From Acetatifactor muris (GTDB lineage: Bacteria; Bacillota; Clostridia; Lachnospirales; Lachnospiraceae), in assembly GCA_023664365.1 (NCBI GenBank), contig JAMPFR010000008.1, positions 1 to 64,000 on the forward strand: a stretch of 64,000 nucleotides of DNA. Reading direction: 5' to 3'. Made by a program: the position numbers and the translations under genes. Shown here one piece after another: positions 58,049-64,000 of this stretch; the first letter of the stretch is position 1; each line of letters starts with the position of its first letter. The notes beneath the pieces were generated by a model that made no database searches, was not told the origin of the DNA, and saw only the letters and a program-made list of their open reading frames with translations.

Positions 58049-58678
58049 CTACTTGGTACCGAAGATACGGTCTCCCGCATCCCCCAGCCCGGGAACAATA
58101 TAGCCATGGTCATTCAGTCTTTCGTCCAGGGCGCCCACAAACATATCCACATCCGGATGGGCTTCCTCCATGGCCTTAATCCCTTCGGGCGCCGCAATGA
58201 TGCACATGAAATGAACGTTTTTACAGCCTCTGTCCTTCAGCATCTGGATGGCCGCCACTGAGGAACCGCCGGTGGCAAGCATCGGGTCCACTACAAACAC
58301 CTCCCGCTCCGCGCAGTCCGCAGGCAGCTTACAATAATACTCCACGGGCTTTAATGTCTCCGGATCCCGGTAAAGGCCGATATGTCCTACCTTGGCAGCG
58401 GGAATCAGTTCCAGAATACCGTCCACCATCCCTAAGCCCGCCCGCAGAATCGGAACCACCGCCAGCTTCTTGCCCCGCAGTTCCTTTACCGTGGTGCTGC
58501 AGATCGGCGTGTCAATCTCCACATCTCCCAGCTTTAAATCCCGGGTGGCTTCATAACAGATCAGCATGGCGATCTCGCTGATGGTCTGTCTGAAATCCTT
58601 CGTGCCCGTCTCCTTTCTGCGGATAAATCCAATCTTGTGCTGAATCAGCGGGTGATCCATAATTACTACTTTTGCCAT
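58049..58678 (-). CDS. upp: Uracil phosphoribosyltransferase
   Basis: Upp salvages uracil to UMP with PRPP. The 209-residue protein has the family's PRPP loop [19 protein letters not shown] and the C-terminal uracil-binding [22 protein letters not shown] precedes the ATG. It follows rpiB by 1 bp. Confidence 0.96.
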   Translation of the reverse strand: MAKVVIMDHPLIQHKIGFIRRKETGTKDFRQTISEIAMLICYEATRDLKLGDVEIDTPICSTTVKELRGKKLAVVPILRAGLGMVDGILELIPAAKVGHIGLYRDPETLKPVEYYCKLPADCAEREVFVVDPMLATGGSSVAAIQMLKDRGCKNVHFMCIIAAPEGIKAMEEAHPDVDMFVGALDERLNDHGYIVPGLGDAGDRIFGTK

Positions 58679-58679
58679 T

Positions 58680-59114
58680 TTATTTTCCTCCCTCTATCAT
58701 GTCAATTCTGCGCTGATGCTTCTCTTCTCCCGAAAAGGGTGTGTTTAAAAATGTTTCCACAATATCCAGGGCAAGGTTTTTCCCTACGATTCCGCCTCCC
58801 AGGGCAAGCACGTTGGCGTCATTATGAAGTCTGGTCATCTTTGCGGAAAGCGTGTCCGAGCAGAGAGCACAGCGCACACCCGGCACTTTGTTTGCCACCA
58901 TGCTGATACCGATGCCCGTGGTGCAGATGACGATTCCCTTCTCACAGGTTCCTTCCGCCACCGCTTCCGCCACCGCCCGTCCGTAGACCGGATAATCCAC
59001 TGAAGCCGTATCCTTGCAGCCCATATCCCGGTAGGGAATTTCTTTCTCTTCAAAATAGCGCTTTACGCTTTCTTTTAAATCGTAACCGCCGTGGTCGCTT
59101 CCGATTGCAATCAT
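58680..59114 (-). CDS. rpiB: Ribose-5-phosphate isomerase B
   Basis: RpiB interconverts ribulose-5-phosphate and ribose-5-phosphate. The 144-residue protein begins [15 protein letters not shown] and has [21 protein letters not shown] with the catalytic Cys. AGGAGG precedes the ATG. With upp and the Sua5-type gene it forms a tight operon. Confidence 0.95.
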   Translation of the reverse strand: MIAIGSDHGGYDLKESVKRYFEEKEIPYRDMGCKDTASVDYPVYGRAVAEAVAEGTCEKGIVICTTGIGISMVANKVPGVRCALCSDTLSAKMTRLHNDANVLALGGGIVGKNLALDIVETFLNTPFSGEEKHQRRIDMIEGGK

Positions 59115-59143
59115 TTTCTCTCCTCCTGTTTTCTGTTTATTTC

Positions 59144-60208
59144 TTATACCCGGATTACCCGATGCCCCGCCGCCTTCAGCAGCCTGTTCATGATAGCCTG
59201 TCCCAGCCCCGGCGCCTCAAAGCTCTCTGCATATATTTTTGTGACACCTTCGTCATCAAATTCCCGAAGCGCCGCAAACAGATTTCCCGCAACGCTCTCC
59301 TGGTCTCCCCGGCTGCCCAGGCATTTCACGGCGTCCGCCAGGTAACGCCGTTCGCTCTCACTGGCACAGATAATTCCCGTTTTTTCACCCAGATCCCGAT
59401 CCGCCGCCGCCTGTCGGTTAATAGCTTCAATCACCGCCTCAAGCTCTCCCTCCACTATAGTCAGTTCACCCCGGGGCGCATAATGACGGTACTTCATGCC
59501 CGGCGCTCTGGGAGCCTGTCCGCTGTCCGCCTCCAGGATTGTGACATCTGTGTCAACCTCTCTCAGCACTCTGTGCAGCATGGCTTCGGTTACATAGCCG
59601 GGACGCAGTATCTGGGGCGGCCGCACAGTCATGTCGAGGATAGTGGATTCCAGTCCGATGCCCACCCGGCCGCCGTCAATGATCATGTCTATCCTGCCGT
59701 CCAGATCCTGGGCCACATATTTTGCCAGCGTAGGACTTGGCCGCCCTGAACGGTTGGCGCTGGGCGCGGCAATATATCCCCCCCCGTACTCAATCAGCTT
59801 CCTGGCCGTTTTATCCGAAGGGAACCTCACCGCCACCGTGTCCAGGCCTCCTGTAGTCTCCGTGGGAACCCTTTCCGCCTTATGCAGTATCATAGTCAGC
59901 GGCCCCGGCCAGAAGGCCTCCGCAACCCGAAAGGCCTCCTCCGGCACCTCCCGGGCAATTTTTTCCATATCCTCCAGCTTACATATATGCACAATCAGCG
60001 GATTATCTGACGGTCTTCCCTTGGCAGCGTAAATCTTCCGGGATGAGTCTCTGTTTAAGGCATCCCCGCCCAGGCCGTACACGGTCTCCGTGGGAAAAGC
60101 CACCAGACCGCCGTTTTGTATAATGCTTCCCCCCCGGCGCAGCGCCGCGTCTTCCGCCGCTGTAAATGTCTCCCCGCCGGGCCGGATTTTTATTGTCACT
60201 GTATTCAT
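59144..60208 (-). CDS. ywlC: Threonylcarbamoyl-AMP synthase, Sua5/YwlC type
   Basis: The 354-residue protein has an N-terminal YrdC domain (FPTETVYGLGGDALN, AAKGRPSDNPLIVHI, RFPSDKTA, SANRSGRPSPT) and a C-terminal Sua5 domain (PGMKYRHYAPRGELTIVEG). It makes threonylcarbamoyl-AMP for the universal t6A modification of tRNA. The ATG at 60208 is chosen by family alignment; GGAGGAG lies 13 bp upstream. It lies 72 bp downstream of the split cwlD. Confidence 0.92.
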   Translation of the reverse strand: MNTVTIKIRPGGETFTAAEDAALRRGGSIIQNGGLVAFPTETVYGLGGDALNRDSSRKIYAAKGRPSDNPLIVHICKLEDMEKIAREVPEEAFRVAEAFWPGPLTMILHKAERVPTETTGGLDTVAVRFPSDKTARKLIEYGGGYIAAPSANRSGRPSPTLAKYVAQDLDGRIDMIIDGGRVGIGLESTILDMTVRPPQILRPGYVTEAMLHRVLREVDTDVTILEADSGQAPRAPGMKYRHYAPRGELTIVEGELEAVIEAINRQAAADRDLGEKTGIICASESERRYLADAVKCLGSRGDQESVAGNLFAALREFDDEGVTKIYAESFEAPGLGQAIMNRLLKAAGHRVIRV

Positions 60209-60280
60209 TGTAACCGTCGTACTCCTCCGCCTGCTGTCAGGCAAAAATATTATAACATAATCCTTTCAAAAGATAAAGCC

Positions 60281-60839
60281 TTAGTCTTGCCCGTTCAAAT
60301 ATTGCAGAATTCCCATATGTATGGCCCAGGCCAGTTCCTCCTGATATTCGTCGCTGCAAAGCTTCTCCGCTTCTTCGCTGTTGGAAAGGAATCCGCACTC
60401 TACAATGACAATCGGCACTCCTGTTTTTTTCAAAAGGTAATAGCTGTCATTTGCCTTTACCTGCCGTTTGTTGTCCGGATCTGCCTTCTCTACGATCTGT
60501 TTCTGCACCAGCTCCGCCAGCTCCTGCCCCTCTCTGCTGCCGGTGTAAAAAAACACCTGGGCCCCGTGTACATATTCCTCCGGATAACTGTTCTGGTGGA
60601 TGCTGACGGTAATCTGAGGTGCGGTTTCATCAATTATGGCAATTCTCCTCTTCATATCCTGAACCTTTTTATTTGACGCGTCGGCATCATACAGCCCATC
60701 GTCGCCCTCCCGGGTCATCACCACCCTCACGTCATTTGCCTCCAGGTATTTTTTAAGCTTTTCCGCAATCAGCAGATTAATCTCCTTTTCCTTTGCCCCG
60801 TTTATCCCTATTTTTCCGGGGTCATTCCCCCCGTGTCCG
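60281..60839 (-). pseudogene. cwlD: cwlD, 3' part, cut off by the inserted element
   Basis: This part supplies GHGGNDPGKIGINGAKEKEI, SIHQNS and VECGFLSN, the amidase_3 active-site segments of a germination-specific N-acetylmuramoyl-L-alanine amidase (spore cortex muramic-lactam formation). It has no signal or membrane anchor. The frame continues upstream into the element to an ATG at 60880, but those 14 residues are element sequence. The missing N-terminus is at 63734-63928, 2.9 kb away in the same orientation, and joins in frame at the shared core. Confidence 0.9.
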
Positions 60840-60861
60840 AGAAGAGACAACAGACCAAAAA
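60833..60861. other. Left junction (attL)
   Basis: Core GTGTCCG (60833-60839), then 12 bp, then the arm AGACCAAAAA (60852-60861) on the element side. The other side is cwlD coding sequence. Confidence 0.75.
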
Positions 60862-60924
60862 ACATAAAAACAGCCCCCATGAAAAATAAAATTCTTCACA
60901 GGGACTGTTCCTTCCTATGGCAGG

Positions 60925-61314
60925 TCAGTCATACAAAGCATCTTCCAGCCTCTTCTGCAATTTTTTGTCAAAGGTTATAATAGAAACTCCCTTTTCTTTT
61001 CCGTAACCATACAGGAGACAGTCCACAAAATCAAGCTTTGGTGCTCTGTCAAATATCTCCAACGCCCGAAAAAGCACATCCGCATTCAAAATAACTACGT
61101 CATTATTCAGCTTGCGGAAATTACTTATGATATCTTCTCTTGAAACCTGATACAATCCTTCCAGTACATAACAGACTTCTGCCAGTACCTCTAATGTGAC
61201 ATAGCAGTTTTCATATCTGGTGATCTTTTTTACATACTGGAATTGTTCCTCATTATCCTGTAATAAAAATCTCAATACTGCATTTGCATCTAACAGACAT
61301 CTATTCCCCCTCAT
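60925..61314 (-). CDS. PIN-domain toxin-like protein
   Basis: The 129-residue protein begins with CLLDANAVLRFLL (first PIN acidic residue D9), has an acidic residue in LEVLAEVCYV and the distal KLDFVDCLLYGYG and ITFDKKL. This is the VapC-type ribonuclease pattern. GGTGA lies 6 bp before the ATG, and its start overlaps the antitoxin gene by 14 bp. It probably addicts the cell to the element. Confidence 0.8.
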   Translation of the reverse strand: MRGNRCLLDANAVLRFLLQDNEEQFQYVKKITRYENCYVTLEVLAEVCYVLEGLYQVSREDIISNFRKLNNDVVILNADVLFRALEIFDRAPKLDFVDCLLYGYGKEKGVSIITFDKKLQKRLEDALYD

Positions 61315-61513
61315 GCTTTTTCACCGCTGCCTTCCTCCATGCATCCTTTTCCTGTTCATTCAACGATGGATCTGCATATTTATGAAGCCCGCCTGCTGCC
61401 GACTCTCCCAGATCCGTTTCGCTTTCTATGGGAATCACAATAACCTTCTGATTCATTTGTAAAGGTGCATCTACTCGAATGGCTGTTCCATCATAATATC
61501 CGGTAATCGACAT
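61301..61513 (-). CDS. Probable antitoxin of the PIN toxin
   Basis: The 70-residue protein begins MSITGYYDGTAIRVDAPLQM, with the beta-rich N-terminus seen in small antitoxins, and has an acidic linker and a basic C-terminus (AVKKHEGE). AGGTGGAG precedes the ATG at 61513. Its position directly before a PIN gene, with overlap, makes antitoxin the best guess; the family is not named with certainty. Confidence 0.6.
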   Translation of the reverse strand: MSITGYYDGTAIRVDAPLQMNQKVIVIPIESETDLGESAAGGLHKYADPSLNEQEKDAWRKAAVKKHEGE

Positions 61514-61562
61514 ATATCTCCACCTGCCTTTAGTCATTTTGCCGCGTCACGCTTCCAGTCAT

Positions 61563-61718
61563 GCCGCCTGCGGCGGCACAAACAGTCTATGAGAAGAATC
61601 GCTTCCCTTGCGATTCTTCAGTGTGAGCAGGCGCTTCCTTGCGCCGTAGAATTTCTTCGCGAAACAGCCTATGCTGTGAGCGAAAACTGCCGCAGGCAAT
61701 TAGAAATTCTTCTCACAC
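61563..61718. repeat. Complex hairpin region between recombinase and antitoxin
   Basis: Nested palindromes: GCCGCC/GGCGGC (61563-61577), GAAGAATCGC/GCGATTCTTC (61593-61619), GTGTGAG/CTCACAC (61621, 61712), GGCGC/GCGCC and AGAATTTCT/AGAAATTCT (61648, 61702). It lies in the 260-bp gap downstream of the recombinase gene. No gene is seen. Confidence 0.7.
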
Positions 61719-61773
61719 TTATCATACCATCAAACAGTATTTCCCGCAATGTAAATCTCAGGTTTTTAAGCAT

Positions 61774-63480
61774 TTAAATGAACCTTGTAAACAGGTAATC
61801 AAACTCATCACTGAATTTATAAACAATTTCAATATGCTTATCTTCATATACGCATATCTTATCAATGAATTCAACTACCGTCGCGCGGTCAAGCTCAGTG
61901 ATCCTTCCGTTCTGCAGAAGCCGCTGTATCCATGAATTGGAAATAACCTTTGCCACAGAGGAAGCAGACTTCTGCAAAATCGCGATCTCCTTCTCCAAGC
62001 TGCTTATATCAGTCTTGATACTGGCAGTGTCACTCTCAAATTCTTCTTTCGTAATTGTTTCGTCATACAGCATTTCCCTGGCTTTCTTTAAACGCCGTCC
62101 ATACCGCTCGATTTCCTTTTCCTTCTTTTTGATTTCCTGCCGGATGCTATTTGACTTATTCGCGGGCAGGCCTTCATTCTTTTTCACCATCTCACTTAAA
62201 TTTTCCACCTTGCTGATGATCTTATTCATATCGTCAATGATGATATTCCTTATCACCTTGTCTGATATATAATGGCCTGTACACTTTGGAGCATTATCGC
62301 CAAGCTCCTTAAGATTTCGGCTATAATCGCGGTAAGTGCCACAATTATAATATAAATATTTTACGGTATCACCGCTCTTGACCTGATGATACTTGTCCCA
62401 TCTCTTCCGCATGGCATGGCCGCAATCACCACACTTAAGGATGCCTTTGAAGATCGTCACCTCATCTGCTTTTGTTGTATCATGCTTTACAGATTTCATC
62501 AGCGATTGGGCAATATCCCACTTTTCCCTTGAGATAACAGGCTCATGCATACCTTCGCAGCGAATCCACTGTTCTTTAGGCACTCTCATCGGCTTCTTGT
62601 CTGTCAGTTTCCTTCGCACCTGCTTATGCTGTACTATCGTTCCCGTATAGACCTCATCCATCAGTATACTTTTGACTCCATCGCCACGCCAGTGTATCTC
62701 TTCATCAGATATCTTCTTACCACTTCGGAAATTAGAGCCATGCAGCTTTTTATATGCAGCAGGATTTACTATACCGTCTCTGGTAAGCCTTGCTGCAATC
62801 TCCTTCGGAGAAATGCCGGAAATATATTCCTCGAATATCCTCTTTACCACTTCAGCAGCCACCAGATCGATGCACAGGTGATGCTTATCCTGGGGGTCTT
62901 TAACGTAACCATACGGAGCAAACGCACCAACAAACAAACCATTTTTCTGCATTGTACGCATCCCTATACTGACATTTCGGTGCTGCTGCTCAGAATATTC
63001 TCGATTTATCAACAGATGAAATCTATCCGCGATACTTACTTCATGATACAAGCTGTCATAATTATCACCTATCGCTATCACGCGCACTTCTTTTCCCGGC
63101 TGTTCAAATTCTTTCTCAAGATATTTCTGCATATCCGTGTCATATCTTCCCAAACGCGACAGGTTCTTGACTATAATGCAGTCTATTTCTTCATTCCTTA
63201 CAGCATTCATCATCCTCCGGAAGCCTTCACGATCAAAATCCATACCCGTGTGGTCGTCATCAGCATAAACCTCATATTCCTTCATTCCAAACATATCCTG
63301 CCTGCTGCTCAGCTCAATATAGTTTCTGATATATTCGATTTGATTCTCAATACTGCGGCTCATATCCTCCTTGTTTCTTTTGTCCCTGTCCTCGTCTGAA
63401 AGTCTTACATAAATACCCACACTCCACTTATCTTTATACAGCTTATTGTGAATGGAAAATCTTATTTTTCTCTCTTCCAT
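61774..63480 (-). CDS. Large serine recombinase
   Basis: The 568-residue site-specific recombinase has an N-terminal resolvase domain with the catalytic serine in YVRLSDE (S28) and conserved KNLSRLGRY (105-113). The recombinase domain follows (170-300), then a zinc ribbon (C350, C353, C380, C400), a coiled coil (~415-520) and a C-terminal tail. It should integrate and excise the element at cwlD. It is the size of TndX/SpoIVCA-type enzymes. The ATG at 63480 follows GAGGAGGATGCGGC. Base composition is more A+T-rich than its neighbours, consistent with transfer. Confidence 0.95.
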   Translation of the reverse strand: MEERKIRFSIHNKLYKDKWSVGIYVRLSDEDRDKRNKEDMSRSIENQIEYIRNYIELSSRQDMFGMKEYEVYADDDHTGMDFDREGFRRMMNAVRNEEIDCIIVKNLSRLGRYDTDMQKYLEKEFEQPGKEVRVIAIGDNYDSLYHEVSIADRFHLLINREYSEQQHRNVSIGMRTMQKNGLFVGAFAPYGYVKDPQDKHHLCIDLVAAEVVKRIFEEYISGISPKEIAARLTRDGIVNPAAYKKLHGSNFRSGKKISDEEIHWRGDGVKSILMDEVYTGTIVQHKQVRRKLTDKKPMRVPKEQWIRCEGMHEPVISREKWDIAQSLMKSVKHDTTKADEVTIFKGILKCGDCGHAMRKRWDKYHQVKSGDTVKYLYYNCGTYRDYSRNLKELGDNAPKCTGHYISDKVIRNIIIDDMNKIISKVENLSEMVKKNEGLPANKSNSIRQEIKKKEKEIERYGRRLKKAREMLYDETITKEEFESDTASIKTDISSLEKEIAILQKSASSVAKVISNSWIQRLLQNGRITELDRATVVEFIDKICVYEDKHIEIVYKFSDEFDYLFTRFI

Positions 63481-63614
63481 GCCGCATCCTCCTCTGTATC
63501 CATATGTACCTTGATCAATCGCTCAACAGCCTCTCTGCAGGAAAACCTGAATTGATAGCTCCGTACAATTGTCCATGTCTCTTCCCTGCGTTCTACCTCT
63601 TTCTGCATTTTCAT
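63462..63614 (-). CDS. Small ORF upstream of the recombinase
   Basis: A 50-residue frame (MKMQKEVERREETWTIVRSY to a WKREK end) overlaps the recombinase start by 19 bp. The start region has only a weak ribosome site. The product is basic and charged. Because it overlaps and precedes the recombinase it could be a regulator or directionality factor, but there is no recognisable family. Confidence 0.45.
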   Translation of the reverse strand: MKMQKEVERREETWTIVRSYQFRFSCREAVERLIKVHMDTEEDAAWKREK

Positions 63615-63700
63615 TCCAACAGAATTTTCTGTATTTTCTATCAGCCTATTCCCTGAGTCAGCAGAATATGAGTCAGTCCTGTTCTATATCATCGACGAAC

Positions 63701-63928
63701 TCAATTACTTTTTGGTCTCTGCGCATTTCCATTGTGTCCGGCGTCAATCACCACACAGAACTCCGTGCTTTCTGCGGAACCGCCGTCTTCTCCCTTACCT
63801 ACGCCTTTTGCCGTGGTATAAAGCACCACCTCTCTGCCCACATACACAAGAGAGAGCAGAAGGAGCATCCCCACCGCCGCCGAAACCAGCCTTTGATTCC
63901 ATTTACTCATATCACTGCCTGCCGCCAT
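63701..63928 (-). pseudogene. cwlD: cwlD, 5' part, with a short tail from the element
   Basis: This part encodes the N-terminal membrane anchor (residues 14-31, LVSAAVGMLLLLSLVYVG), a linker and FCVVIDAGH, up to the first zinc histidine (H65). After the core it reads 10 foreign residues to a stop at 63701. The ATG at 63928 follows AAGGAAAGG; ATG at 63910 is an alternative. The remaining active-site segments are in the 3' part at 60281-60839. The 72 bp upstream to the window end show no clear sporulation promoter. Confidence 0.88.
63709..63740. other. Right junction (attR)
   Basis: The arm TTTTTGGTCT (63709-63718), then 15 bp, then the core GTGTCCG (63734-63740). This arm is the reverse complement of the one at 60852-60861 on the other element end. 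Confidence 0.75.
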
Positions 63929-64000
63929 AACCTTTCCTTAAATATATATTCTTCTTAATTTTTCTTTAAAACCTTTAAAAGTGTTGCATTGTTCGTTTTT

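Larger units (their letters stand above)
60833..63740. mobile_element. 2.9-kb serine-recombinase element inserted in cwlD
   Basis: The element is bounded by the 7-bp direct repeat GTGTCCG (60833-60839 and 63734-63740), giving 2,901 bp from core to core. It carries a toxin-antitoxin pair, a hairpin region, a large serine recombinase and a small ORF. It interrupts cwlD exactly in the zinc-binding motif. Removal at the core recreates DAGHGGNDPG without a scar. No transposase, phage or conjugation gene is present. Confidence 0.88.

Noticed and set aside
60281..60880. Complete small amidase starting at 60880
   Set aside because: The first 14 residues are element sequence and the beta strand before GHGG is missing; the true N-terminus lies at 63734-63928.
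61538..61773. A further gene in the element
   Set aside because: Only short frames overlapping palindromes; no ribosome site or motif.

Overview
The window looks like chromosome from a spore-forming member of the Bacillota, most likely a Lachnospiraceae-type Clostridia. The reasons are SpoVT and SpoVG, paired GlgC/GlgD, a T-box ileS leader, BioY and QueT transporters, strong AGGAGG-type ribosome sites, and a sodium-type ATP synthase c subunit. Base composition is near half GC and most genes lie on the minus strand. No rRNA, tRNA or CRISPR array was seen.

Layout. 1-9.5 kb: a UvrA-like fragment at the edge, pyrC, a PrcB-like lipoprotein, plsC, then a wall operon (cellulase-like lipoprotein, ddl, murF), an amidohydrolase and a degenerate M23 protein. 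9.6-20.3 kb: an EF-hand protein with a sigma-D-like promoter, an SseB-like protein, an aconitase-family hydratase, glgP, and ileS behind a T-box leader. 20.3-25.3 kb: two GGDEF proteins, spoVT with a sigma-G-like promoter, and a sugar kinase. 25.6-30.9 kb: an ABC importer operon ending in a HAD phosphatase. 30.9-38 kb: mfd, pth, spoVG, glgD, glgC. 38.2-44.5 kb (plus strand): murC, a DnaA-box cluster, dnaD-like and dnaC-like genes, prs, bioY, and queT under a preQ1 riboswitch. 44.5-54.7 kb: a complete F-type ATP synthase operon followed by two uncharacterised genes. 54.8-60.2 kb: an acetyltransferase, a DUF402 protein, a coiled-coil SleB hydrolase, comEB, upp, rpiB and a Sua5-type gene.

The most striking feature is at 60.3-63.9 kb. 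The cortex-amidase gene cwlD is split in its zinc-binding DAGHGG motif by a 2,901-bp element that carries a large serine recombinase, a small upstream ORF and a PIN-type toxin-antitoxin pair. The two junctions share a 7-bp core. Joining the halves at that core restores an intact 248-residue CwlD in frame, and the rejoined element ends show a 10-bp inverted repeat centred on the core, as expected of an attP site. This resembles a very small skin-type element in a sporulation gene, possibly excised in development.

A second theme is dispersed structured DNA. Two copies of a ~140-nt hairpin repeat show compensatory changes, several other long palindromes recur (some with CGCTTCGC-like loops), and short tandem repeats occur at gene boundaries and inside murF. 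All functional statements come from sequence reading and family knowledge; no database search was run.
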